64,000 nucleotides of DNA from Pontibacillus litoralis JSM 072002 (GTDB lineage: Bacteria > Bacillota > Bacilli > Bacillales > BH030062): contig NZ_AVPG01000017.1 of assembly GCF_000775615.1 (NCBI RefSeq), forward strand, positions 1-64,000, given 5' to 3'. Shown one piece after another: positions 46,606 through 55,677 of this stretch. The translations under genes and the position numbers were made by a program. The notes under the pieces were generated by a model. The model did not search any database and was not told where the DNA came from. It saw only the letters and a program-made list of their open reading frames with translations. Each line of letters starts with the position of its first letter. The first letter of the stretch is position 1.

Positions 46606-46800
46606 TTATTTTTTTACCATTCGATTTCTAAATATAGCAATGTTAATCAACCAATAAACAAAAATCACTATTACAGCTACAACCACTAACAAACTGTACA
46701 ATGATATAAATACCGAAAAATCACTTAAAAATAAATCCACATCACCACCAACGAAAACAATAAATATAAAACCAAGCAGGTAATAAAAGAATAATGTCAT
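46606..46800 (-). CDS. Small membrane protein of unknown function
   Basis: A 64-residue protein with two hydrophobic stretches (about 3-18 and 30-55) and a positively charged end (RNRMVKK). Its ATG overlaps the stop of the preceding small gene (ATGA). The DNA here is unusually AT-rich compared with the rest of the window. I do not recognise a family. The coupled overlap with another tiny membrane gene supports a real pair. Confidence 0.55.
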   Translation of the reverse strand: MTLFFYYLLGFIFIVFVGGDVDLFLSDFSVFISLYSLLVVVAVIVIFVYWLINIAIFRNRMVKK

Positions 46801-46931
46801 ACCCCAATTACCTTAATAATTCTAAATACTATAAATTCAGAAATCAAAGCAATAATAGTTCCAAAAAATAAAATAAAGAAAATACTATATGTAAAATAAA
46901 CTCTAACTTTAAACATTTTATTATTATACAT
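46797..46931 (-). CDS. 44-residue membrane peptide, partner of the gene at 46606
   Basis: MYNNKMFKVRVYFTYSIFFI followed by LFFGTIIALISEFIVFRIIKVIGV; one or two short hydrophobic helices with basic flanks. Start at 46931 or 46916; GAGG lies directly before the first and 15 bases before the second, so neither spacing is ideal. Its stop overlaps the next ATG by 4 bases. No family recognised. Confidence 0.45.
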   Translation of the reverse strand: MYNNKMFKVRVYFTYSIFFILFFGTIIALISEFIVFRIIKVIGV

Positions 46932-46960
46932 CCTCTAATTTACGAAAATTTATTATTCTT

Positions 46961-47650
46961 TTACTCCTCTTTATCCTTTTTATACGATGTGAACTTCAGT
47001 ACACTTTCTATAAAGTCTTCAAATGAAGAAAAACGTTTATTACGATTGTTGTACCACTTTCGCACCGTTTCCATTATCCAAAATGGCACAGGTCTTCCAG
47101 CAATCAAATGGTAATGTTCGTCGTATGCTTTTTTTATATGTTCCCATCGATAATCATTTCCTGACAAACCATATTCAGACACATCAATAATTTTTGCCCT
47201 ACCATCTTGCAGCAAAATGTTTTTCAAATGAATATCGCGGGGATTTAACCCTTGCTCTCGTACGTGAGCACGTGCATGTTCGACATCTTCCATCACTTGC
47301 TTCGGAATAGAAACACCTTGTAATATACAATCAAATAACGTCATTCCGTGTTCATAACTTAAAACAAGAAAAGTCTCATAGTCAGCATAGCATTTCGGAA
47401 AGTAGCGTGATGCTCCTAGTTGTGCATAAATAGATGCTTCGATGGATGCTTTCTCTTGTCTATCTGTTGCATATACCTTAAAGGCATAATCAAGCGCATA
47501 TGGAGATTGAAATACCGCAGCATCTGTCCCAACACCGATACAGCGCAACCCTTCCACAGCACCGTAAATGGTAACTGGTTCATTATTTGGATTTGACTCA
47601 ACCACTACTTGATTCAAACATTCTATCACCCTTCTCCAGTCATTAACCAT
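46961..47650 (-). CDS. YrzF-like serine/threonine kinase
   Basis: A 229-residue single-domain kinase. A glycine loop (GVGTDAAVF), the ATP-anchoring Lys (AFKVY), the catalytic loop NPRDIHLKNILL and a DVS metal site (KIIDVSEY) in place of DFG are visible. It resembles YrzF of B. subtilis. The loops are atypical, so it may phosphorylate proteins or small molecules. AAGGGGG precedes the ATG. It follows the hut genes but is separated from them by a hairpin. Confidence 0.8.
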   Translation of the reverse strand: MVNDWRRVIECLNQVVVESNPNNEPVTIYGAVEGLRCIGVGTDAAVFQSPYALDYAFKVYATDRQEKASIEASIYAQLGASRYFPKCYADYETFLVLSYEHGMTLFDCILQGVSIPKQVMEDVEHARAHVREQGLNPRDIHLKNILLQDGRAKIIDVSEYGLSGNDYRWEHIKKAYDEHYHLIAGRPVPFWIMETVRKWYNNRNKRFSSFEDFIESVLKFTSYKKDKEE

Positions 47651-47723
47651 CCTATTCCCCCTTTCTAACTATACGACTCCTACTTCCTCTTTTATATTCC
47701 TTTTATTATCTTTAAGCATAACG

Positions 47724-47760
47724 AAAAGGCACAATGTATCGCAATACAATTGTGCCCTTT
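47724..47760 (-). terminator. Terminator of the hutUIG operon
   Basis: A stem of about 14 bp (AAGGGCACAATTGTATT type) with a short loop ends in CCTTTTCGTT on the minus strand; the plus strand has a better T-run, though no plus-strand gene ends here. Confidence 0.65.
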
Positions 47761-47764
47761 TTTC

Positions 47765-48769
47765 TTATAAAGAAGAATGGTACATGCGTTTGTAATACCC
47801 TGTTAGGAACGATAACATCACATGTACAGCATGCTTTACTGTAATATCCCCTACGTCTTTACGTGGATCAAGACAAACAATATCCATCGCTTTTACTTTC
47901 GGGTGTTCACCAGCAATTTGTACAGCTTCAAACAACTCTTCTGCATACATCCCTCCAGGTGAAGCAGCTGGTGTCCCAGGCCCATGAACGATATCCAATA
48001 CATCCATATCCACCGTCAAGTAAATCGTATCTACTTGGTCTTGTAATTGGGATAAAGCATGTTCGACAACAGATTGCATTCCTTGTCTTCTCGCTTGCTT
48101 CATCGTTGTATAATGTACCCCCACTTCATCGGCATAATCCTTCAACGATTTGCTGTTAAAGTACCCATGTAAACCAATATTATGAACATGATGCCCAGCA
48201 ACCGTACCACTTTCGATAACATTTCGAATCGGTGTACCATTTGCCGGACCAAATTGTTGTAAATCCCGCAAGTCAAAGTGAGTATCAAACTGTAATATTC
48301 CTATCGTTTCTTCCGGATGTGCATCTTTCCATCCTTTAACAAGCATCGCCGTGATGGAATGATCTCCACCTAAAGTAATCGGAATTGCACGGGAATGATG
48401 CTGTTGCATGGCTGTCATGGCTTCTTTAATTCTGTCATGTGAATAAGCAATATCTGTAACGTGCTGCTTCACATCGCCTAAGTCTAGTATTTGTAGTCGT
48501 GCTAAATCAATTTCTTCATCTAAATTATACGTACCAAACGATTTCCAAGCTAGACGCATCGCATTAGGATTATCGCTCGCTGCAGACGTACTAATTGACG
48601 ACTTAGAAAGAGGAACACCTAAAATAGTAGCATCATATAAAGACCAATTAGGTGTGCCTTCTCCTATCGTTTCAATCCATTCATGCACTTTCAAATCAGT
48701 CGTTTTCTCTGTTTGTTTCGTCCAAATCATACTAGGACGCTCCAGCATCGGATAAGGGTAAGTCGTCAT
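47765..48769 (-). CDS. hutG: Formimidoylglutamase HutG
   Basis: A 334-residue ureohydrolase (arginase family) that splits N-formimidoyl-L-glutamate to glutamate and formamide. Manganese ligands are in TLGGDHSIT, LQFDTHFDLRD and LTVDMDVLDI. The ATG overlaps the hutI stop by 4 bases. Last gene of the yjiH-caiB-acd-hutU-hutI-hutG unit. Agmatinase is the alternative for the fold, but the order and coupling with HutI make HutG clear. Confidence 0.93.
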   Translation of the reverse strand: MTTYPYPMLERPSMIWTKQTEKTTDLKVHEWIETIGEGTPNWSLYDATILGVPLSKSSISTSAASDNPNAMRLAWKSFGTYNLDEEIDLARLQILDLGDVKQHVTDIAYSHDRIKEAMTAMQQHHSRAIPITLGGDHSITAMLVKGWKDAHPEETIGILQFDTHFDLRDLQQFGPANGTPIRNVIESGTVAGHHVHNIGLHGYFNSKSLKDYADEVGVHYTTMKQARRQGMQSVVEHALSQLQDQVDTIYLTVDMDVLDIVHGPGTPAASPGGMYAEELFEAVQIAGEHPKVKAMDIVCLDPRKDVGDITVKHAVHVMLSFLTGYYKRMYHSSL

Positions 48770-50037
48770 TGCAATTGGCCACCTATCACTACTTGCTGTC
48801 CTGCCTTCACAACAGTATCTACGTGATTCATTCCATATTGATATGACAATGTAAGGTAGTTCGGCACATCAAAGATAGTTATATCTCCTTGCTTCCCTGG
48901 CTCTAAACTACCTACCTTATCAGCAACTCCAATAGCATAAGCAGCATTGAGCGTTGTAGCAGTTAACACTTCTTCAGGGGTCATCTTCATGTTCAAACAC
49001 CCTAAATTCATAATAAATGGTAATGAAATCGTTGGTGATGATCCTGGATTAGCATCCGTCGATAACGCAATCGCCACGCCAGCATCAATCATTTTTCTAG
49101 CTTGTGCATACTCTGCCATTAAGAAGAAGGCTGTTCCAGGTAGTAATACACCCATTACTCCCGCTTCGGACATTGCCTGTATTCCTTTATCAGAAGCTTT
49201 CAACAAATGATCCGCCGATATCGCTCCTACCTCTGCCGCTAACTCTGCTCCTGCATAAGGTTCAATTTCATCGGCATGAATTTTCGGCGTAAGTCCGTAT
49301 TGTTTACCTGCTTCTAAAATACGCTTCGATTGCTCCGGTGTAAAAACGCCACGTTCACAAAAAACATCATTAAACGTTGCTAGTTTCTTCTCGGCAACTT
49401 CAGGAAGCATTTCATGTATAACTCGATCGACGAAAGCTTCAGGATTATCTTTATCCTCAAACGGAACAGCGTGAGCTCCCATAAATGTCGATACGATATC
49501 AATCGGATGGTCTTCTTGTAATTGCTTTGCGACCTCTAACTGTTTTAGCTCATGTTCCAGCGTTAATCCATAGCCACTTTTCGCTTCGACAGTCGTAACA
49601 CCGTGAAGTAAAAACGTATGTAAACGTTGTAGCGATTGGTCATATAATGCTTCGTGCGTCGCTTGCTGAGTAGCGCGTGTGGTCGCGTGAATACCTCCTC
49701 CAGCCTCCATAATGTCCATATACGTACGCCCTTGCAAGCGCATCGCATATTCGTTCTCTCTCGTACCAGCATGCACTAAATGGGTATGAGGATCAATAAG
49801 TCCAGGTGTAACCGTTTTGCCAGTGGCATCGATAACCGTCGCATGTTCTATTTGATCTTTGTAAGTTTCTCTAAGCCCTTCGTCTGTACCTACTTCCACA
49901 ATGATACCATCCTCTATCCAAACAGCACCGTTTTCAATCACGTTCAATATAGACATGGCTTCTTTTGTAGCTGGCGCTGTATGTCCAGCCATCGTAACTA
50001 ACTGTGCTGCATTGGAAATAAACATACGTTGTACCAT
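48766..50037 (-). CDS. hutI: Imidazolonepropionase HutI
   Basis: A 423-residue amidohydrolase that opens imidazolone-5-propionate to N-formimidoyl-L-glutamate. The zinc-binding block LIDPHTHLVHAGTREN (about 78-93), a later His in TPKIHADEI and Asp in ALSTDANPGS are conserved. AAGGGAG ribosome site upstream. An 87-base gap containing a hairpin separates it from hutU. Confidence 0.95.
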   Translation of the reverse strand: MVQRMFISNAAQLVTMAGHTAPATKEAMSILNVIENGAVWIEDGIIVEVGTDEGLRETYKDQIEHATVIDATGKTVTPGLIDPHTHLVHAGTRENEYAMRLQGRTYMDIMEAGGGIHATTRATQQATHEALYDQSLQRLHTFLLHGVTTVEAKSGYGLTLEHELKQLEVAKQLQEDHPIDIVSTFMGAHAVPFEDKDNPEAFVDRVIHEMLPEVAEKKLATFNDVFCERGVFTPEQSKRILEAGKQYGLTPKIHADEIEPYAGAELAAEVGAISADHLLKASDKGIQAMSEAGVMGVLLPGTAFFLMAEYAQARKMIDAGVAIALSTDANPGSSPTISLPFIMNLGCLNMKMTPEEVLTATTLNAAYAIGVADKVGSLEPGKQGDITIFDVPNYLTLSYQYGMNHVDTVVKAGQQVVIGGQLQ

Positions 50038-50059
50038 ATTTCATCTACTCCCTTTCGTT

Positions 50060-50097
50060 CAAACATCCACGAGTTCATTGAATACCGTGGATGTTTG
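50060..50097 (-). promoter_or_regulatory. Hairpin between hutU and hutI
   Basis: A 12-bp perfect stem (50060-50071 with 50086-50097) and 14-base loop lies in the gap before hutI. There is no T-run on the minus strand, so it is not an ordinary terminator; it may stabilise or process the mRNA, or be an attenuation element. Confidence 0.5.
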
Positions 50098-50124
50098 GTT
50101 ATTTTTTCGATTATTGGTTTTTGT

Positions 50125-51789
50125 TTAGTCAATCATCGGAATATGGATATCATGCTTTTTAGCTGCTTCGATAGCTTTGTCATAGCCAGCATCTACGTGA
50201 CGAGCTACACCCATGCCAGGGTCCGTTATAAGCACTCTGTTGATTTTCTCTGCCGCTTGTTCCGTTCCGTCTGCCACAATAACTTGACCTGCATGCTGAG
50301 AATACCCCATACCAACACCACCACCATGGTGAACACTAACCCAACTCGCTCCACCAGCGACATTCACTAAAGCATTTAAAATAGGCCAATCAGAAACCGC
50401 ATCACTTCCATCTTTCATCCCTTCTGTTTCACGGTTTGGTGACGCAACAGAGCCAGAATCTAAATGATCTCGTCCAAATACAATCGGCGCTTTTATTTCT
50501 CCTGATGCGACCATTTTGTTTACTTGTAACGCAAAGCGATGTCGATCCCCATAACCTAGCCAGCAAATGCGAGAAGGAAGTCCTTGCCACTTCACATGTT
50601 CCTGCGCCATATCAATCCAGTTCAATAAAGATTCATCCTCTGCAAACATACGCTTCACTAATTCATCTGTCTTATAAATGTCTTCTGGATCACCAGATAA
50701 TGCAGCCCAACGGAACGGTCCTTTTCCTTCACAGAATAACGGCCGAATATAAGCAGGGACAAAGCCTGGGAAATCAAAAGCATTGCTTACGCCCATTTCC
50801 TTCGCATAAGCGCGAATGTTGTTTCCATAGTCAAACACTTCCGCACCTTGCGCCTGGAAATTCAACATCGCTTGCACATGCTCCGCCATAGATGCTTTCG
50901 CTTTTTGTTCATACACTTTCGGATCCTGCTTTCTCAGCTGTAGCGCTTGTTCGAAAGGCATACCATGCGGCACGTACCCATTAACAGGATCATGAGCGCT
51001 CGTTTGATCCGTTACGAGGTCTGGAATTATTCCCTTGTCATAGATTGCTGGATACACATCTGCACAATTCCCCACAAGACCAATAGAAACAGCTTCTCGT
51101 TTATCCACATACTTTTGAACTAACGCAAGTGCTTCCTCTAAGCTTTCGCACATGAAATCGCAATATCCTTCTTTTATCTTCCTCTGAATTCGATTTCGGT
51201 CTACTTCCACGACAAGCGTTACTGCTCCAGCCATTTTGCCAGCTAACGGTTGAGCGCCACTCATTCCACCCATACCGCCTGTTAAAATAAATCTTCCCGC
51301 TAAATCTGGTGTACCAAACACCTTTTTACCAGCTTCCACAAAACTTAAATACGTCCCTTGTAAAATCCCTTGAGCCCCGATGTAAATCCAGCTGCCCGCC
51401 GTCATTTGACCATACATCATCAACCCTTCTCTTTCTAACTCGTAAAAGTGATCCCAGTTCGCCCAAGCAGGAACAATATTGGAATTAGCAATCAATACTC
51501 TTGGCGCCTGCTCATGCGTTCTAAAAACTGCTACCGGCTTACCTGATTGGACGATTAACGTTTCGTCATTTTCTAGATTTTTTAACGTTTCAATGATTTT
51601 ATGATAAGATTCCCAGTTGCGTGCTGCTTTTCCTATACCGCCGTACACAATAAGTTCATCTGGATTCTCCGCTACTTGGGGATCTAAATTGTTCATTAGC
51701 ATTCTCATCGCTGCTTCTTGTTGCCAACCTTTGCATGTCAATGTTGTACCTGTTGGCGCTTTAATACGTTGATTTGTTTTCATTTTCAA
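50125..51789 (-). CDS. hutU: Urocanate hydratase HutU
   Basis: A 554-residue urocanase with tightly bound NAD+. It hydrates urocanate to imidazolone-5-propionate. Conserved blocks are [35 protein letters not shown], and [14 protein letters not shown], which includes the active-site Cys. Length equals the family (B. subtilis 552). AAGGAGGAG ribosome site. No histidine ammonia-lyase (hutH) gene is beside it; acyl-CoA dehydrogenase and CoA-transferase genes stand upstream instead. Confidence 0.96.
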   Translation of the reverse strand: MKMKTNQRIKAPTGTTLTCKGWQQEAAMRMLMNNLDPQVAENPDELIVYGGIGKAARNWESYHKIIETLKNLENDETLIVQSGKPVAVFRTHEQAPRVLIANSNIVPAWANWDHFYELEREGLMMYGQMTAGSWIYIGAQGILQGTYLSFVEAGKKVFGTPDLAGRFILTGGMGGMSGAQPLAGKMAGAVTLVVEVDRNRIQRKIKEGYCDFMCESLEEALALVQKYVDKREAVSIGLVGNCADVYPAIYDKGIIPDLVTDQTSAHDPVNGYVPHGMPFEQALQLRKQDPKVYEQKAKASMAEHVQAMLNFQAQGAEVFDYGNNIRAYAKEMGVSNAFDFPGFVPAYIRPLFCEGKGPFRWAALSGDPEDIYKTDELVKRMFAEDESLLNWIDMAQEHVKWQGLPSRICWLGYGDRHRFALQVNKMVASGEIKAPIVFGRDHLDSGSVASPNRETEGMKDGSDAVSDWPILNALVNVAGGASWVSVHHGGGVGMGYSQHAGQVIVADGTEQAAEKINRVLITDPGMGVARHVDAGYDKAIEAAKKHDIHIPMID

Positions 51790-51829
51790 ACTCCTCCTTT
51801 TATTTTAAGCATCACAAAATTCCGAACAT

Positions 51830-52966
51830 CTAGTTCAATAAATGACTTGCAATAACGATTTTCTGAATTTGGGACGTTCCTTCAAAAATTTCCAAAATAC
51901 GTTGATCACGATAAAACCTTTCAACAGGAAACTCTTTCATATATCCGAATCCACCATGTATTTGAACAGCTTTATGCACAATACGTTGACTAGCTTCAGA
52001 TGTCATAAGCTTTGCTATCGCCGCTTCTTGAGAAATTCTTTTACCTTTGTCTTTTAAAAAAGCGGCATAGTACGTATAGATACGTGATACTTCTAATTCA
52101 GCCTTCATCTCAGCTAACATCCATTGTAATCCTTGATATTGTGCTATTGGTTTCCCAAATGTAGACCTCTCATTAGCATACTGAACAGCTGCGTCTAAAG
52201 CGGCTTGAGATAATCCAACTGCCATTGCAGCGATACCAATCCTTCCTCTATCCACAACTTGCATGGCTAATTTAAAGCCATCTCCTTCTTCACCGATACG
52301 ATTTTCAACAGGAACGTAGCAGTCTTCAAAAATAACTTCATCCGTTCTTGCTCCTCTAATTCCCATTTTATCGTCACCAGCACCGAAAGAAAGCCCATCT
52401 GTTCCATTCTCGACTATGAAAGCACTTATACCTTTATTCCCTTGAGACGTATTTGTTTTGGCATAAACTACAATGGTATCTGCATACCTACCATTTGTAA
52501 TAAAATGTTTCATCCCATTTAATACATAATAATCTCCATCTCTGACTGCTGTTGTCTTCATTGAACCAACATCTGTCCCGCCTACTGGCTCCGTTAAACC
52601 AAATGCAAATAGCTTCTCACCATTACAACCAGGAACTAAATACTTTTGTTTTTGTTCTTCCGATCCACCAAGAAATAATCCATCGATTCCTAAATAATGA
52701 GCGGTCAAAATAGAGCCTGTAGCCGCACAACCATAAGTAATTTCTTCAACGGCTATGGCTTCGGTAACGGAATCCGCTCCTACTCCGCCAACACTTTCCG
52801 GATAAGCAATTCCTAATAACCCTAATTCCCCCATCGATTGAACATGTTCGGTAGGGAATTCATTGTTTTCATCTAATTGCTTTGCACGTGGAGCTAAGAC
52901 TTCTTTTGCATAATTCTTTACCATCTTACGAATGCTTTCTTGCTCATCTGTGTAATCAAAGTTCAA
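51830..52966 (-). CDS. Acyl-CoA dehydrogenase
   Basis: A 378-residue FAD enzyme of the acyl-CoA dehydrogenase superfamily. Signatures are FAFGLTEPVGGTDVGSM, a C-terminal QIHGGFGYMKEFPVER, and the catalytic base Glu362 in RILEIFEGTSQIQ. The start is TTG at 52966, overlapping the CaiB-like stop, with AAGGAGGAAG upstream. It removes hydrogens at alpha and beta carbons of an acyl-CoA. Between a CoA-transferase and hutU the likely substrate is imidazole-4-propionyl-CoA, giving urocanoyl-CoA. That substrate is inference; other acyl-CoAs remain possible. Confidence 0.93.
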   Translation of the reverse strand: MNFDYTDEQESIRKMVKNYAKEVLAPRAKQLDENNEFPTEHVQSMGELGLLGIAYPESVGGVGADSVTEAIAVEEITYGCAATGSILTAHYLGIDGLFLGGSEEQKQKYLVPGCNGEKLFAFGLTEPVGGTDVGSMKTTAVRDGDYYVLNGMKHFITNGRYADTIVVYAKTNTSQGNKGISAFIVENGTDGLSFGAGDDKMGIRGARTDEVIFEDCYVPVENRIGEEGDGFKLAMQVVDRGRIGIAAMAVGLSQAALDAAVQYANERSTFGKPIAQYQGLQWMLAEMKAELEVSRIYTYYAAFLKDKGKRISQEAAIAKLMTSEASQRIVHKAVQIHGGFGYMKEFPVERFYRDQRILEIFEGTSQIQKIVIASHLLN

Positions 52967-54135
52967 CTCTCTCTTCCTCCTTCTACCATTTGGTTCATGT
53001 ATTGATCCATTAGCTCTTCTGTATGCTCACCTAAAGCTGGAGCTCGTGTTACGTTATTATTTTTATCTTTTAAGGATGATAGCTTAATAGGGTTTCCGGG
53101 TATCGTAAACTCTCCATATTGTTGCTGGTCAACTTGTACTAGCATATTCCGTTCTTTAATATAATTACTTTCTGAGATTTCTTTGATATTATAAATTTCA
53201 GCACACGGAATACCTTCATTGTCTAATATCAAGGCAGCCTGTTCTTTCGAATAATTTTTTAGCCAGTTTTCAATTTCAAGCTTTAATGCCTTTTGATTGA
53301 ACGCCCTTTCAAAGTCGGTATAAAAACGGCTATCTTCTATTAAATCCTCTCTATTCATAACTTGAGCGAATTTATTAAATAAGGCATCATTAGCAATCGC
53401 TATAGCTAAATAACCATTCTTTGCTTTATACGTGTCAAGAGGAGCACTTATTGGGTGCCTATTCCCAATACGATGAGGCGTTTCACCGTCTACTGTATAG
53501 CGCATAATATTGCTTTCTAATAAGGAATAAATCGTATCAGCCATCGCAACATCAATTTGTTGACCTTCCCCGGTTCTTGAGCGATGAAATAAAGCTGTTA
53601 ATATACCAATTGTTAAATACAAACCTGCACTTGTATCACCTAAGGAAGAACCTACTCTAGTTGGAGGTGTATCTTCATACCCATTAATACTCATTATTCC
53701 CCCAATAGCTTGAGCAATTAAATCATATGCCGGTTTCTGATGCCAAACGCCAGATTGGCCGAATCCGGAAATAGATGCATAAATTAAATCTTCTTTTTCT
53801 TTCTTTAAAGTCATGTAATCTAACCCAAACTTTTTCATTACTCCTGGTCTAAAATTCTCTACTACCACATCCACATCTTTTACCAATTGTTTAATAAGCT
53901 GAATGGATTTCTCATCCTTTAAATTTAATTCAACGCTCTTTTTTCCGCTGTTCAAAAATACAAAATAGCCACTTAATCCATTCTGAAATGGACCGAAAGA
54001 TCTAGTATCATCACCTAAACCACTTTTTTCTATTTTAATAACTTCTGCTCCAAAATCAGCTAATATCTTTGTACTAAATGGTCCAGCTAATACGCGTGTG
54101 AAATCTAAAACTCTAACACCTTCCAAAGGTTTCAT
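52963..54135 (-). CDS. Family III CoA-transferase (CaiB/BaiF type)
   Basis: A 390-residue family III CoA-transferase. The start at 54135 (MKPLEGVRVLDFTRV) follows AAGGGGGG. The catalytic Asp167 is in SLGDTSAGLYLT, and LAGPFSTKILADFGAEVIKI and ENFRPGVM are conserved. These enzymes move CoA between carboxylic acids without ATP, as CaiB does between crotonobetainyl-CoA and carnitine. With the dehydrogenase it could activate imidazole propionate using urocanoyl-CoA as donor. The gene pair overlaps (TGA/TTG), so both work on one substrate. Substrate is not proven. Confidence 0.92.
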   Translation of the reverse strand: MKPLEGVRVLDFTRVLAGPFSTKILADFGAEVIKIEKSGLGDDTRSFGPFQNGLSGYFVFLNSGKKSVELNLKDEKSIQLIKQLVKDVDVVVENFRPGVMKKFGLDYMTLKKEKEDLIYASISGFGQSGVWHQKPAYDLIAQAIGGIMSINGYEDTPPTRVGSSLGDTSAGLYLTIGILTALFHRSRTGEGQQIDVAMADTIYSLLESNIMRYTVDGETPHRIGNRHPISAPLDTYKAKNGYLAIAIANDALFNKFAQVMNREDLIEDSRFYTDFERAFNQKALKLEIENWLKNYSKEQAALILDNEGIPCAEIYNIKEISESNYIKERNMLVQVDQQQYGEFTIPGNPIKLSSLKDKNNNVTRAPALGEHTEELMDQYMNQMVEGGRES

Positions 54136-54148
54136 CCTTGTTCCCCCC

Positions 54149-55474
54149 TTAAAATAGTAAAATTGAAATTGGAATGATGATGAGTAAGGTAATGAAAACT
54201 CTCTCAAACCAAATAATCACCATTTTGAATATTGATATAGGAATGTCAGTTGACAAAATGACAGGTACAACAGCAGAAAAGAATATGATAGAAGAAACCG
54301 ATAGCACCGCTACAATAAACCGAGTAACTAAATCAGCCTCTGTTACAATTAAAGACGGAAGAAAAATCTCTGAAATAGATATAGCAGCCGCCTTGGCAGT
54401 CAGTAATGCTTCTGGCGCTTGTAACAACCATGTCACCGGAAGAAAAAGATAAGCCATCCAATCAAATAAAGGTGTATAATATGCAAGCACTAAACCTAAT
54501 AATCCCACTGACATAATAGAAGGAAGTGTATTCATAGTCATGATGAGTCCTTCTCGAAAATGAGAAAAAATATTTGTAAAGAAAGGCGCGGATTCATCTG
54601 CTGCTTTCATCCCTTCTTTCCATGCATGATGCAACTTATTATTCCTTATTACAACTTCTGGATCGCCTTCTCCTGTGCAATATGTGTTCTCTATATTATT
54701 CAAAGGCCAAATCCTCACAGTGATAGCGGTTACAAAAAACGTAACAATAAGTGAGGTCCAAAAATACAAGTTCCAATATTCCATTAAATTTAACGTATTT
54801 GCAATAACAATCATAAAAGTAACGGATACAGTAGAAAAACCAGTCGCAATAATAGTTGCTTCCCTATACGTATATTTTCCTTGGTTAAATACTCTATTAG
54901 TCACCAATAAACCTATAGAATAACTCCCTACAAACGAAGCAACAGCATCAATTGCCGAACGTCCAGGTGTTCTAAATAAAGGCCTCATAACAGATTGCAT
55001 AAATACACCTACAAATTCAAGAAAACCATAACTAACTAATAATGCTAAAAACATAGCGCCAATTGGAATTAGTATACCTACTGGGATGATTAATTTCTCC
55101 AAAAGGAAAGGACCTAAATCAGGATAGAACAGCCAATCAGGACCAGTTTTAAAAATGAGCATGAATCCAAACAAAAAACCCGCTATTTTAAAAAATGAAA
55201 GCGTAATTTGTACAGCACTATCATTCCATGTTTTTTTAATAAACGGATACAGCGCCCCCGTGAAAAGAATCAAAAGGATATACGTATTAATAATGAGTGG
55301 ATTCATCCCTTTGATGACGGAAACAATGTGATCGAGTAATATAGAGGATTCTCCATTTATGGTTATCGGGACAAAAAATGAAATAATCCCTAAACCACTA
55401 AAAATAATAAATTTCAGCATCGCAAAAGAATGACCCGTTTGCTCACTTTCCAATTGCTGCTTAACACTATTCAT
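54149..55474 (-). CDS. YjiH-family Gate-domain permease
   Basis: A 441-residue polytopic membrane protein with about ten helices and a nucleoside-recognition/Gate domain (GRSAIDAVASFVGSYSIGLL, TALLTAKAAAISISEIFLPS-like repeat). The start at 55474 (MNSVKQQLES) follows TAGGGAGG. YjiH proteins are putative transporters found next to catabolic genes. As the first gene of the hut-linked operon it probably imports the substrate, an imidazole carboxylate on this reading. Family sure, substrate unknown. Confidence 0.85.
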   Translation of the reverse strand: MNSVKQQLESEQTGHSFAMLKFIIFSGLGIISFFVPITINGESSILLDHIVSVIKGMNPLIINTYILLILFTGALYPFIKKTWNDSAVQITLSFFKIAGFLFGFMLIFKTGPDWLFYPDLGPFLLEKLIIPVGILIPIGAMFLALLVSYGFLEFVGVFMQSVMRPLFRTPGRSAIDAVASFVGSYSIGLLVTNRVFNQGKYTYREATIIATGFSTVSVTFMIVIANTLNLMEYWNLYFWTSLIVTFFVTAITVRIWPLNNIENTYCTGEGDPEVVIRNNKLHHAWKEGMKAADESAPFFTNIFSHFREGLIMTMNTLPSIMSVGLLGLVLAYYTPLFDWMAYLFLPVTWLLQAPEALLTAKAAAISISEIFLPSLIVTEADLVTRFIVAVLSVSSIIFFSAVVPVILSTDIPISIFKMVIIWFERVFITLLIIIPISILLF

Positions 55475-55497
55475 AATCAACCTCCCTACACCCATTT

Positions 55498-55677
55498 TTT
55501 TGTGTGAAATTTTATATTATTGTAATTATTATATTTTTTCTGATAAATTAAAGGTAGAGAATATTTTACAAAGTACAGTATTTATTTAATCATTTAACTT
55601 TTGTTCTATTCTAATGTATAGCATTTATTTACTATCGCCATAAGGTCATAAAATTGTTAAGAAGGGTTGGGACATAG
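55498..55677. promoter_or_regulatory. AT-rich divergent control region
   Basis: About 180 bases, rich in A and T, lie between the yjiH operon and the AraC-type regulator. It should hold both promoters and the regulator sites. Several -10-like hexamers occur, but the AT content does not allow a single choice. Confidence 0.55.
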
